From NCBI GenBank assembly GCA_037954325.1, contig JBBMNZ010000030.1:4487001-4551000 (forward strand): a stretch of 64,000 bases of DNA, in the 5' to 3' direction. Each line of letters begins with the position of its first letter. Positions within the stretch are counted from its first letter, which is position 1. The notes below the pieces were generated by a model that saw only the letters and a list, made by a program, of their open reading frames with translations, did not search any database and had not been told where the DNA came from. Shown here in pieces: positions 37,696-48,157 of this stretch. A program made the position numbers and the translations under genes. Source of the DNA: Fistularia commersonii. Its lineage: Eukaryota > Chordata > Actinopteri > Syngnathiformes > Fistulariidae.

Positions 37696-38022
37696 TCCCC
37701 TGCATGTCCAACTTCACCGCTCCCTCCGGAACCGTCCTCTCCCCGGATTACCCGGAAGGCTACGGGAATAACATGAACTGCGTCTGGCTCATCCAGTCAG
37801 AGCCGGGTTCTAGAATCCACTTGGCGTTTAACGACTTTGACCTCGAGGCGCCGTACGATTCCCTCACCGTGAAAGACGGCGAGACGAACGACGCCGCCGT
37901 CATCGGGAGGTTCTCCGGCGCCGAGAGCCCGTCCCACCTGACGTCCAACACCAACACGTTGAGACTGGAGTTTCAAGCCGATCACTCCATGTCAGGAAGA
38001 GGATTCAACATCACCTACAGCA
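37696..38022 (+). CDS. csmd3: csmd3 exon 7 of window: complete CUB domain in one exon
   Basis: Phase 1-1 exon of 327 nt with acceptor CCTTCAG and donor GTATGT, the largest exon in the window. It encodes a whole CUB module: PCMSNFTAPSG, LSPDYPEGYGNNMNCVW, LIQSEPGSRIHLAFNDFDLE, YDSLTVKDG, then LEFQADHSMSGRGFNITYS. Two cysteines are present (PCMSN and NCVW). Potential N-glycosylation sequons are NFT and NIT. It is the only CUB domain here without an internal intron; the other four are each split once or twice. The tandem repeat array of intron 7 begins within about 60 bp of its donor. Confidence 0.97.
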
Positions 38023-38079
38023 GTATGTCGTTGCGCTGGTTTCACTATTTCTTATTTTAATTCATGGATTGATGGATTT

Positions 38080-38546
38080 ATTGGGACTCCGGAGTGTCCA
38101 AGAAGAGCTGATGACGATGTTAGTTTCACGCAATAACGATGATACCAATAACTCGATCTTTGCAATACCTTCGAGATCGTGTCGTCATAAGATAGGATAA
38201 GATAAGATAAGATAAGATAAGATAAGATAAACTTAATGTTATTGATCCCCATTGGGACTCCAGAGTGTCCAAGAAGAGCAGATGAGCAATTACAATGATA
38301 CCAATGACACAATCTTTGCAATACCTTCGAGATCGTGTCATCATAAGATAAGATAAGATGAGATAAGATGACATAAGACAAGACAAGACAAGACAAGACA
38401 AGACAAGAGAGACATTATTGATCCCGATTGGGACTCTGGAGTGTCCAAGAAGAGCTGATGGCGATGTTAATTTCACGTAATGACAATAATACCAATGACA
38501 CGATCTTTGCAATACCTTCGAGATCATGTCGTCATAAGACAAGATA

Positions 38547-38577
<31 letters not shown>

Positions 38578-38935
38578 ATAAGATAAGATGAGGTAAGATA
38601 AATGTAACATTATTGATCCCCATTGGGATTCTGGAGTGTCCAAGAAGATCAGATGAAGATGTTAGTTTCATGTAATTACAATGATACCAATGACACGATC
38701 TTTGCAATTCCTTTGAGATCATGTCATCATAAGATAAGATAAGATGAGACAAGACAAGAGAAACGTTATTGATCCCGATTGGGACTCTGGAGTGTCCAAG
38801 AAGAACTAATGACAATATTAGTTTCACGTAATTACAATGATACCAATGACACGATCTTTGCAATTCCTTTGAGATCGTGTCGTCATGATATAAAATCAGA
38901 TAAGATAAGATAAGATAAACGTTATTGAGGGGAAA
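38080..38935. repeat. tandem array of 160-195 bp units with internal GATAA runs
   Basis: Five units, each with TTGGGACTC-GGAGTGTCCAAG, a TGATACCAATGACACGATC block, CTTTGCAAT and CCTT-GAGATCGTGTC, then a run of AAGAT/AAGAC pentamers. The GGAGTGTCC mark occurs at about 38091, 38262, 38438, 38633 and 38789, giving spacings of 171, 176, 195 and 156 bp. The last unit passes into GGGGAAATTCCTTTGTCAC, the usual end of a fish repeat. A 273-codon minus-strand frame through it is an artefact. Confidence 0.92.
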
Positions 38936-39347
38936 TTCCTTTGTCACTGCAGCGTAACAGTTGTTATGTCAAAAGAAAAGGAAATAAATATGAATGAAAA
39001 GTGAAAGACAGAAGATAGCAAGACAAAAAAAAAAAATTCACATCATCATCATTAGGGATGACAAAAGGCAACATCAAGGAACAGTGAGGGTGAAAAATAC
39101 ACAACTAGAACTAAACACAAATATAAGCAGAGCGACAAAAATAAATGGCGATGAATGAAATAAATAAACAAAAATAAGCAGGATGTGTGCGGGATGGGAC
39201 AGCAGAGATCCAGCAGAGTCAGGACATGACATGAATGGGTGAGGTCGTGACTCGGGAAGGGTAGTGAGATAGTGGACTTGTAGAAACAGCACAGGTGCAA
39301 CCAACCGGTCCAGAGTTTTGTGCCGTCAAGACTGCTGTTGTCCAGGA

Positions 39348-39407
39348 GCTGCCGATCGTTTCGCACAATGGAGCTTCCGTGCCCCTTTGTGCGATACGAT
39401 CGGCAGC
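39348..39407. repeat. 21 bp near-perfect inverted repeat (hairpin)
   Basis: Arms 39348-39368 and 39387-39407 pair at 20 of 21 positions around an 18-base loop; both contain GCTGCCGATCG. A third copy of CTGCCGATC at 39416-39424 could pair with the second arm instead. Confidence 0.92.
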
Positions 39408-39596
39408 CGTTCGATCTGCCGATCTCATGTTCCAGCTGTAAAAGTCACACTGGTCTTTGGACTAACATACGAAATCTGTTTCCTGAATGCAATACGGATT
39501 TGCCTTCTGCGCTTGTGACAAAACTATGTATCAATGACCAAAACAAAAACAAAAACAGCAACAAAAATTGTTTGGAAAGGAAGCTCAACGAGTCAA

Positions 39597-39641
39597 CGTC
39601 TCAGCCCCCCTGCAGGATAGGAAGTATAGATAATGGATGGG
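39597..39641 (+). mobile_element. tRNA-headed repeat 3' tail fragment
   Basis: CCCCCCTGCAGGATAGGAAG followed by TATAGATAATGGATGGG is the 3' end of the family; nothing of the head is present. Confidence 0.5.
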
Positions 39642-41004
39642 TGAATTGCGACTCTTACGTTCATGTCCAACTTTGTGTTTGTGTTTTTTTCTACAGAACA
39701 TGCACAATGTTTTTGCTGCTCCAGCGGTAAAAAAACAAAATAAACACAAAAAAATCGACATGAATGTAAGAGTCAAGCCTGCTAGAGATCAATATACAAG
39801 TCCATAAGAGACAGATTTTTCTGAAATTCTAATTAATTAATCGATTTTCACTTATTTTGCGATATCTCCTTTATGTTAGATGAAATGACTGGTTTGATTT
39901 GATTTATCTATTATTCCATATCCGAGTCATCTGGGATGAATTTAGCTTTTGACTAGCTCAAAAAGTTGAGGTAAGCGCAAAAATCGCTATCCTTGTTCTG
40001 TTTTTTTGGAAACACGCCGTCGTGAATCTTTAACCTCTTTTTTTTTCCGAAATAGCAACCGAGACGTTACGCTTTTAGACTAGTTAGCATTTTAGAAGCG
40101 CTATCTTTATTGTAAAGTTGTCAGGCAACCGAGCCTTTGTAATTGATCAAGATGCCCGTGGCGCTCAGATGTACTGACGAGCGGCTCTCGCGACAACAGG
40201 GTACAACCCGTACGGTAAATAAAGCCATTTTGAATTTGAAAGAAGGCGAATTTGTTCGGTTTTAACGGAGGTGAAATATTTGCCCTCCCTGCCGTCTTTG
40301 AACAAATTTAGACCGAAACGCATCTCCATACGGGACACACACAGAAACCGATACTGATCGTCTCGTCTCGATGCTTATTTGTCGGAGAAATATTCCCCTA
40401 AAATATCGAGCTTCTCCGAGACAAAAAAAAAAAAAAAAAAGGAAAAATTCTGTTTGATGTGATTCTGCGCGTTCACCTCATAACACATTTTATAATTTTT
40501 TGGGTCACCGCACTTTTTCCATCCCCGCCGCCAGATAGCCGGCGCGTTGGCGAATACCGGACCGTTTCAAAAGTCGGATTCGACAAACTCGTAATCTGAT
40601 GATTCAGGCCGCTGTCCTCCCCGCCCCCCGAGCTGACATGCGAGGGAATTTTATCGTGGGTTGCATTGCTGGAGCCGACCCAGGCGCCCAAGCCATAGCA
40701 TGAGTAGAGGGGGGGGAGAATCCTTAAGGACATTACTGGTAAATGGAATAGCCAGATTACGGGAGACATTTATATACGTTCTGCAGGCCGGGGACAGACG
40801 TTTAAAGACACTCTGTTGCGGATATAAATCTGTATGATCGGTTTTCAGGGAATTTCATCAGAGTGATGAGGAAAGTGCATCCCGTGAGTGCCCGTAAAGC
40901 ATAGCTTTCAGAGCGTCTAATAACACACCGCATGGCCCCTCCGCAGTAACTTTTCCCCCCGACTTTTATACGTGTCACCTTGTAACTTTTTTTTCTTACC
41001 CCAG

Positions 41005-41199
41005 CGTTCGGCCACAACGAGTGCCCGGATCCGGGCATCCCCATCAACGCCCGCCGCTTCGGGGACAGCTTCCAGCTGGGCAGCTCCATCTCCGTGGTCT
41101 GCGAGGACGGTTTCATCAAAACCCAGGGAAGCGAGACCATATCCTGCCAGTTGGAGAGGGGAAAAGTCATGTGGAGCGGGCCTATTCCCAAATGCGAAG
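41005..41199 (+). CDS. csmd3: csmd3 exon 8 of window: complete sushi domain
   Basis: Phase 1-1 exon of 195 nt with acceptor TTACCCCAG and donor GTAAAT. It reads TFGHNECPDPGIPINARRFG, DSFQLGSSISVVCEDGFIKT, then GSETISCQLERGKVMWSGPI and PKCE. Four cysteines and the MWSG tryptophan define a sushi module. NARRFGDSFQLGSSIS is close to remembered human CSMD3 and differs from CSMD1, which has GRRFGDRFLLGSS at this place. Confidence 0.97.
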
Positions 41200-43379
41200 G
41201 TAAATATTGATCAGACGTCTCGGTGCACGGTTGTCAAATTACGCCAGAAATAGGCGATTGGCTACCTGCTTTCGGCCCGGTAGCCCACAGCGGCAACTAT
41301 TCATAGACCGAGCTTCCGCGAATGCAATTTTAATAAAGCTGATGTAACGGTCATTCGGCATGCTTGAGTAATTTGTGAAATGGTTAGCCGGAAAAAAAAA
41401 AAAAAAAAAACACATGGAGCCGCAGCGGCCCGCCTGGGAAAGTCAAGTAGAGGCGGATCGGTCATTACCGGATGAAGTGAAAAATTCATGCGGCGGGAAA
41501 GACTTTTCTAGGATCGGCGGCAAGAAGGCGTATTAAATTACAAATAATTACATATTGATATTGAAAAAAAGAGCGTGACGGCTGGCTTTTTAACATTTCA
41601 TCAAAGCTTCGCGTGAGCGGTCAACGGGAGGGAGATCGAGAATGACCCTTGTTGACCTCTGTAAAAAAAAAAACAGCACTGCGGGAATGGTGAGCAGTTT
41701 GTGGGTTAAAAGTGTAATTATATAAATACATTCAGAGATATTCATATCTGCTTGGGATATTCACTGATATTTCACTTTAATTCCAAAAGCAATGAAGCCA
41801 GATGGTCATGGAAGAGGAACTTTTCAAGGAGCGGCCATTGTTTTCTTCCAGAATCGCCGTCGTTTATTACGTCCTTTAAATACCTTCCATCCAAGTTGCG
41901 GACCAGAAATATTACGCTATCTCCCCTGGCATATCCATGTAATAACAACAACCTTATAAAGAAAGATGTCCCATCCGGAGGGATGAATATTCATTGGAAA
42001 CTTGCTAAATTGTTCATTTTAAATGTCTAACTGTGCTTTTGTACAACATGTCATGCCGAATTCTCACTTTGTCGAGCGCCGTTAATTATTAAAAGTTTAT
42101 TCATTCAAGGACGTGCACGGGGGTTGGGGGGAGAGTGTGGACGGGGGTGGGATGTCCGCGTGTTTCATGTGAACGCAGCTGAGATAATCTAATGATACAA
42201 ATGTGTGTCAGTTAGTCCGTGGGCTGACTGAATTAATAATAACCTGATTCCCGTTGACAGTAATTGCTATCATTAGTAATTAATCGCTGTTCTGATTGAC
42301 TTTTTTTTAAATACTGGATGACAACTAAATGTTATTGTTTGGGCGTGTGTTTTTTTTCCCCGTTTTTCTTTCTTAATTGACTTAATTAGCTAATTATTTA
42401 GTTAGTTAGTTAGTTGCCATTATGCTGCACTGGATTTTTTTTTCCAGTATGTGGAAGGCAGCAGTTCCTTTGATAGAAATTATTTAAAGTTGTTTTTGCA
42501 TTTTTTTCCAATGTTTTTTTTTTTAGTTTCCTAAGTTAGTTAGTTTGTTAGACTGTTAAAATTCCTCCAGTGTGAATGGCTGAAATGGCAGGAAGTAGTT
42601 CCTAGTTTGTTCGTTGGATCGTTCATTGAATCATTGAATCGTTCGTTCGTTCGTTCGTCCGTTCGTCCGTCTGTTTGTTTGTTCGTTCGTTTGTTCATTC
42701 CTCATTGCAATTGAAAGGCAAAATGCAACATTACCATTTTTTTCATATATCTAATTCATTTGGTTGGTTAGTTAGTTAGTTGAACTTATAAAGCCTGGTA
42801 TTAGCCCCCTCGAGGTAGTCTTTTTTTTTTTTTTTTTTCTCTTTTTTTTTTTTTTTATTGTTAGTTAGTCAGTTATTTAGATGGTTAAATTTCCTTCAGA
42901 GTGAATGGCTGAAAGGTCTGGAGTAGTTCCTCGATCAAAATATTGCCATTTAAAGTGAATCAGTTAGTTGGTTAGTTCGTTCATTAGTTTGTTCATTCAG
43001 ATCAATTGGATTTGTTTCTGCTAAATGGCTACCAGCAAAGGCCTAAAGACAGTTATCATTTTTTCAAATATCTTATTTAGTTGGTTCGTCAATTAGTTTG
43101 GCTCATAAAAAGGCTGACATACACTTGAAGTAGTCTTTTTTTTTTTATATTTTAATGTTTCTTTTGGTTAGTTTCAAAATAGTGAGTTAGATTTCAGCCA
43201 ATATTGTCCAATACGTTGCCCCTGACTGGCTCAGAGACGGTCAAAGTGACGGTCGGCGTCTAATTCCTGGAAAAAAAGCTCGCCACTCCATTTCCGCTCG
43301 ATGGACTTGAAAAAACAAGTCCTCCACGTTCTTCTGTCCCGTCGCTTTCCTCATACCTTTCCTCCCCCCCCTCCCCCAG
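41200..43379 (+). other. intron 8 (2.2 kb)
   Basis: The first kilobase shows nothing recognisable. The part from 42.4 to 43.15 kb consists of GTTA/GTTC runs and an imperfect direct duplication of about 320 bp. The intron ends in a C-rich tract before the exon 9 acceptor. Confidence 0.85.
42480..43150. repeat. imperfect direct duplication (about 320 bp) with GTTA/GTTC runs
   Basis: GTGAATGGCTGAAATGGCAG near 42571 recurs as GTGAATGGCTGAAAGGTCTG near 42900. The block ending ATATCTAATTCATTTGGTTGG recurs as ATATCTTATTTAGTTGGTTCG about 315 bp later. AGTCTTTTTTTTTT recurs likewise. The copies have diverged clearly. Confidence 0.7.
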
Positions 43380-43518
43380 CCCCCTGCGGAGGCCACTACT
43401 CGGCACCCAGCGGCGTGATTCTGTCTCCCGGGTGGCCCGGTTACTACAAGGACTCCCTGAACTGCGAGTGGGTGATCGAATCGGAACCGGGACGCTCCAT
43501 CAAAATCACGTTTGACAG
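43380..43518 (+). CDS. csmd3: csmd3 exon 9 of window: N-terminal half of a CUB domain
   Basis: Exon of 139 nt with a strong C-rich acceptor (CTCCCCCAG) and donor GTGGGT. It reads APCGGHYSAPSGVILSPGWP, GYYKDSLNCEWVIESEPGRS, IKITFD, and ends on two bases of an Arg codon. The first CUB cysteine is in PCGGH and the second in NCEW; the SPGWPGYY turn is a family hallmark. It is phase 1 at the start and phase 2 at the end, and the domain is completed by exon 10 after a 1.2 kb intron. Confidence 0.96.
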
Positions 43519-44723
43519 GTGGGTGTCGTCGTCCGCCGAGCGAAGGTCTCCCGGTCTCTGTGCGGGCCGAGGCGTAGATGAGCTGCCATCTACTGCTCAC
43601 CAGAAGGGGAAGATTTAAAGGGCCCGGAGTTTACAAGGCTTCAACAAGAATATATTACTTTCGAAGGGTGTAATTAATACGGAGGGTTGTATTTTTATTG
43701 GGGAGGCTGGGGAATGGAATTATAAAAGTCTTTTATTGTAAAAACCAATAAAATAAATGTTAATTAGCCCGAGATGGCTGGAGTGGGGCCACCGGCTCGC
43801 CGACCTTCAGACTGCCTGAGAACCATTAAAGCCTTAGTGACCCGAAGCTTCGGTTCTGTTCAGTTGAGCATATTAAACAGGCTTAACAAAAGAGACACAA
43901 ACACAAAGAGTCTCTTCTCCGCCGCTAAGCAGCCTGATCCCTGCAATAATTTCCAATCACCACGAAATAAAATTAGCAGGTTATTAAAGGGCAGTTGTCC
44001 GAAAAAAATTCTGACGTTTCAGTTTGTTTAACCGATTGTTTTCCAGCACTTGAACATTGTGAAGTCAATAAAATAAAATAAAATAAAATAAAATAAAATA
44101 AAATAAAATAAAATAAAATAAAATAAAATGTGAGAAAAACTCAAGCATTGAGGTTACAATGTCCCATTTCTCTAAATAAAAAAAAAAATAAAATAAAAAA
44201 ATTCAGTTTTATAGATTTATTTAGTAAGTTATAAATCTGTTCTTGAAATGTTAAAATATATCAATCAACTAACAGCGTTCAATCGGTATTTCAGGCTAAA
44301 CGGTCCCTTTGCGACATTCCATTATCTCATGTCGCGAAGAGAAAAAATTACAATTAAAAGATATGAATTATCCAACGTGTAAGAATATATTACCTTTTTT
44401 GCCAAATTTTTTCTTTTAAAATATGAACCTCATCATTTGAATGCATTTTTCAATGTATCCTTTATTCCAGTGTAAGCTTTCACCATAATGTTTGAATGTT
44501 TAATGTGCCCACCCATCACAGATGTTCCTGAGCTGACTGAATGCATCTTATTTTAGACGTGACAATTTGAAATTCAAAAAACAAACCTCGAGCCGCGGCC
44601 GCCGAACATTTGTGTCATTCCGAGGTCCCGAGTCTGAATGATGAAAAGTGTTTTCATTATAGACATGGCAACCGGTAATAACATCATTTAATCCAGAAAT
44701 GTGTCTATGGCTTTGTGCGGCAG
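43519..44723 (+). other. intron 9 (1.2 kb)
   Basis: GTGGGT ... GCGGCAG intron. Its only distinctive content is an (AAAAT)n run at 44068-44129. No coding sequence is seen. Confidence 0.88.
44068..44129. repeat. (AAAAT)n microsatellite
   Basis: About twelve AAAAT pentamers in intron 9. Confidence 0.95.
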
Positions 44724-44911
44724 GTTCCAGACAGAGCTGGGCTACGACTTCCTGGAGATCCACGACGGGCAAAATCTGCTGTCTCCTCTGATTGGATCTT
44801 TTAATGGAACCCAGGTGCCACAGTTCCTGTTCAGCAGCAGCAACTTCCTGTATCTGCTCTTTACCACCGATAACAGCCGATCAAACGCCGGCTTCAAAAT
44901 ATTATATGAAA
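44724..44911 (+). CDS. csmd3: csmd3 exon 10 of window: C-terminal half of the CUB domain
   Basis: Exon of 188 nt with acceptor TTGTGCGGCAG and donor GTAAGT. Its first base completes the Arg codon. It then reads FQTELGYDFLEIHDGQNLLS, PLIGSFNGTQVPQFLFSSSN, FLYLLFTTDNSRSNAGFKIL, YE. YDFLEIHDG is the central CUB motif and FNGT carries a potential N-glycosylation sequon. It ends in phase 1. The intron that follows is short (450 bp) and very rich in GT repeats. Confidence 0.97.
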
Positions 44912-44958
44912 GTAAGTCAGAGACGGATTCAGACCGTCGCTAAGAATCTGCTTCACAC

Positions 44959-45008
<50 letters not shown>

Positions 45009-45120
45009 TGTGTGTGTGAATGCGAGTTCTGGCCAGAACCTCAAACTCGTGCTTCACAAGTTTTTCCCGACGTTCTGGTTAACGCTTTTGAATGGCAGCT
45101 CTGCCACCATCAGTGTGTGG

Positions 45121-45204
<84 letters not shown>

Positions 45205-45361
45205 GAATGAGTGAATGCAATATGATGTAAACACTTCGAAACCGCTCAGACAGAAAGTACTACATAAGTCAATGCCATCTAACTGGATAAAGCAAAAAAC
45301 AATACATTAGATATGATTTATGTTTTCTTATGATTTTTTTTTCTCCTAATGTGATTTTCAG
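44912..45361 (+). other. intron 10 (450 bp), GT-repeat rich
   Basis: Two (GT)n arrays, 44961-45018 and 45123-45205, fill nearly a third of this short intron between exons 10 and 11. The sequence between and after the arrays is unremarkable. Confidence 0.9.
44961..45205. repeat. two long (GT)n arrays in intron 10
   Basis: TG runs at 44961-45018 and 45123-45205, with single-base interruptions, close behind the exon 10 donor. Confidence 0.95.
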
Positions 45362-45550
45362 GTGTCACGGTGGACAGCTACTCGTGCCTGGACCCAGGCA
45401 TCCCCGTAAATGGGATCCGCTACGGGCAGGACTTCTCCATCGGATCCACGGTGTCATTCGGCTGCGACTCTGGCTACAGGCTCAGTCACGAGGAGCCACT
45501 GGTCTGTGAAAAGAACCACTGGTGGAGCCACCCTTTACCCACGTGCGACG
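45362..45550 (+). CDS. csmd3: csmd3 exon 11 of window: complete sushi domain
   Basis: Phase 1-1 exon of 189 nt with acceptor GATTTTCAG and donor GTAAAT. It reads SVTVDSYSCLDPGIPVNGIR, YGQDFSIGSTVSFGCDSGYR, LSHEEPLVCEKNHWWSHPLP, TCD. All four sushi cysteines and the tryptophan pair NHWW are present. Sequence related to a LINE reverse transcriptase starts a few dozen bases after the donor on the same strand. That sequence is intronic; it is not part of this exon. Confidence 0.97.
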
Positions 45551-45579
45551 GTAAATAACTTCAAAAAGCAGCCTCAAGG

Positions 45580-45905
45580 GCAGGAAAATATAGAAGACTA
45601 CATTATGGTATTTTTGCTAGACCTAGACAAAACAAACGACAGGGTGCAGAGAGAAGAACTCTTGTGTTGTATGAGAAGTATGTTAGACTGGTGCAAGACA
45701 TGTATGCTCGCTGTGACACAGTGGTGAGGTGTGCTGTAGGTGTGACAGAGAAGTTTAAGGTGGAGTTGCGACTTCATCAAGGATCAGCTCTGAGCCCCTT
45801 CTTGTTTGCAGCGGTGATGAAGAGGCTGACAGATGAGGTTACACAGGAATCTTCACCGACCATGATGTTTTCAGACAACATTGTGATCTGTAGTGAGAGC
45901 AGAAG
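45580..45905 (+). mobile_element. RTE/Rex-like LINE reverse-transcriptase fragment
   Basis: In more than one frame this encodes pieces of a LINE reverse-transcriptase palm: LLDLDKTNDRVQREELLCCM, then, after a frameshift, VRLVQDMYARCDTVVRCAVG, LRLHQGSALSPFLFAAVMKR and MMFSDNIVICSES. The catalytic box, normally FADD, reads FSDN, so the enzyme would be dead. It lies just downstream of the exon 11 donor on the same strand. Two other fragments (35930-36075 and 61285-61830, minus strand) appear to belong to the same family. Confidence 0.85.
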
Positions 45906-46371
45906 ATTATGGTATTTTTAGAATACCCGCTTTGGACGTGGCAGTAAAACACGGCCCGTGGTTGATGATGTTACTTAACTTTTATTTGTTTCTTTACAGT
46001 GCACTTGTGTTCATTGCAGTGCAGCTCAAAGGGCTTCTCAGCCCTGCACCATTTTGGCTCTGACATGCAGACAGAGATAAATGCAAAAAAAAAAAAAAAA
46101 TCTGATGCTTTTTTTTTACAAAATGCATCTAAATCCTTTGACCGACAATAGTTTTTAGGGACTTTACTATAGCAGTTCAAAATCAGACATAATTCAAAAT
46201 CAGACAGATTGCCTGACCCAGTTAAATATCAACTGACATTAAATGAACAACAAATAAAATAAATAATACAGTACAGCCTGCCATACATGAGTGTGGCACG
46301 CAATGGTTTTGGCCATAACAGGACCACTGGATGAATCCGGTTTTGAAGATTATCTTCGTGCACCCATACAA

Positions 46372-46409
<38 letters not shown>

Positions 46410-46702
46410 GGACATAGACCCACACAGTGGGCAATTTGCTGTGATGCTGATGTGGCTAATAGGGGATGATTTGAGGAGGAGATTAGAAACGGGAGGAGGG
46501 TACGTAGTGTGTGTTGTGTACGTGCACGTCTACGTGCATGAGCTCGTGCACATGTGCACGCCAAATGCTTTTATCCCTGTGCCTCCTTTCACTTCCTCTC
46601 TTGTGAAAACCATGAACACAGGAAGTCTTGAGGTGAGGTTGAAGTGAGACTACGTCCTCTTGTCTTTTCTCTAAAATCAGGAGTGTGTGTGTGTGTGTGT
46701 GA
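46372..46702. repeat. CA and GT arrays
   Basis: CA run at 46372-46409 with one interruption and GT run at about 46682-46702. Confidence 0.9.
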
Positions 46703-47162
46703 GAGGTGAGAGAGGGGGATAGTTGATAGAAGAGAAGACAGAGTACGTTTTCTCTCTCTCTCTCCTGCTTCACGGCTGCATCCTCCTTCATGGCAGTCTG
46801 CTCGGTACGGCTTGTTGGCTCGTTCACTTGCTAACCACATTTGAATCGCACAGCTCCCTGGCCTGGGGGGGAAGGAGGGGGTGGTTTCCCTCCAAGGGGC
46901 CAGTTTGAGCATATAAGCATCAAGCATGCTGTCCAGAAAGCCTGAGCCGAAACGTCTGCGGTTGCACGGCGTGTACAATCTAAAGAGGAGAGTGTGCACG
47001 GTTTTAAATTTGAAGGGTGCGCGGCAGAAAAGAGCTACCTCTCTGAATCAGCCAGCCGCGATGCTAGCTTTTATGGCCCCGAGATAAAACATCAGCTGCG
47101 AAGCAGGAAGTGATGAAGACCATAGCAGAACATGGATGCACACTGCGGACTAAAAGTCTGTA

Positions 47163-47503
47163 CACTGCTCAGAAAAATAAAGGGAGCGCGAAAATAACAC
47201 TTCCTAGATCTGAAGGAATGAAATATTCTTATGAGATACTTTGTTCTTTACAGAGTTGAATGTTCTGCGACAACAAAATCACACCTAAATGATCAATGGA
47301 AATCAAATTATTTACCCATGGAGGTCTGGATTTGGAGTCACACTCCAAAATGAAAGTGGAAAAACACACTCCGGGCTGATCCAGCTTGAATGTAATGTCC
47401 TTAAAACAAGTCAAATTGTATCAGTGTTGCCTCCTAAGAGGACAGAGGTGTGACTGACCTGGAGTAACATTGTGTTGTTCAAGTGTTCCCTTTATTTATT
47501 TGA
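47163..47503. mobile_element. diverged DNA-transposon relic with CACTGCTC end
   Basis: The left end after TA reads CACTGCTCAGAAAAATAAAG and the right end reads GTGTTCCCTTTATTTATTTG, an imperfect inverted repeat. These ends match a Tc1-like non-autonomous repeat familiar from fish genomes. The outermost bases of the right end are lost or changed. No coding capacity. Confidence 0.65.
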
Positions 47504-47830
47504 CCAAAATATATAGTATCCAGGTTTTTTTATTTGGTTTTAATTTTCAGTGAAAATGCATTTCTATGGATTTCTTATGTTGTGATTTTTTGTTTGCTTT
47601 TTTAATGCTATTTGTCCCATTTAGCGGATTCTCCTTATTTCCTCTTTTACAAAGCTCTTCATTTACATATAGCATTCATTAGCATCCATTATGAGGTTTT
47701 TTTGTTTTTTTTTTAACCTCCCAAAATACATTTCAAGAAACGTGTTAATTCATTTTGTTCTTGTTAGGATCCGACAATGTATTATTTTCCTCCCTCCGTC
47801 TGCAGAATGCATATGTAGCATTCCGGGTCT

Positions 47831-48157
47831 GGAACGGCGGCGCAATGGTTAGCGCTCTGGCTTGGTCCCTGCTCTGATTCCAACAGGGGGGCCTGTACTT
47901 TTTAATCGGAGACACAAAATCGTCCAGACGTGCGAGTGTGAGTGTGAACGGGCGTACGACTCTGTAGGGTGTGTGAACGAGACGGTGAACGGCTGCATGT
48001 CTCGATTTCTTATCTCTATATGTGGCCCCTGTGATCGACTCTAGCGTCCGTTTCAGGTCGACGACCAGCCTCTCGCCTAACAGCGGCTGCCATTTGCTCC
48101 GTAACCGCGGCGACCCTCAGTGCAGGATAAGCGGTATAGATAATGAATGAATGAATA
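47831..48157 (+). mobile_element. tRNA-headed teleost interspersed repeat, nearly complete
   Basis: Runs from GGCGGCGCAATGGTTAGCGC through GTGAGTGTGAACGGGCGTAC and CCCTGTGATCGACTCTAGC to GATAAGCGGTATAGATAATG with a (GAAT)n tail. All main blocks of the family are present in order, with substitutions and small deletions. Confidence 0.72.

Larger units (their letters stand above)
38023..41004 (+). other. intron 7 (3.0 kb)
   Basis: Dominated at its 5' end by the GATAA-type tandem array (38080-38935). Further on lie a near-perfect hairpin (39348-39407), a short repeat tail (39597-39641) and otherwise plain AT-rich sequence. Confidence 0.85.

Noticed and set aside
38080..38935. regular repeat spacing resembling a CRISPR array
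   Set aside because: Eukaryotic intron, unit size 156-195 bp, no short direct repeat with unique spacers, no cas genes.
38126..38947. 273-codon open frame on the minus strand
   Set aside because: It lies inside the GATAA tandem array and encodes only repeats of LILSY and unit copies; not a gene.
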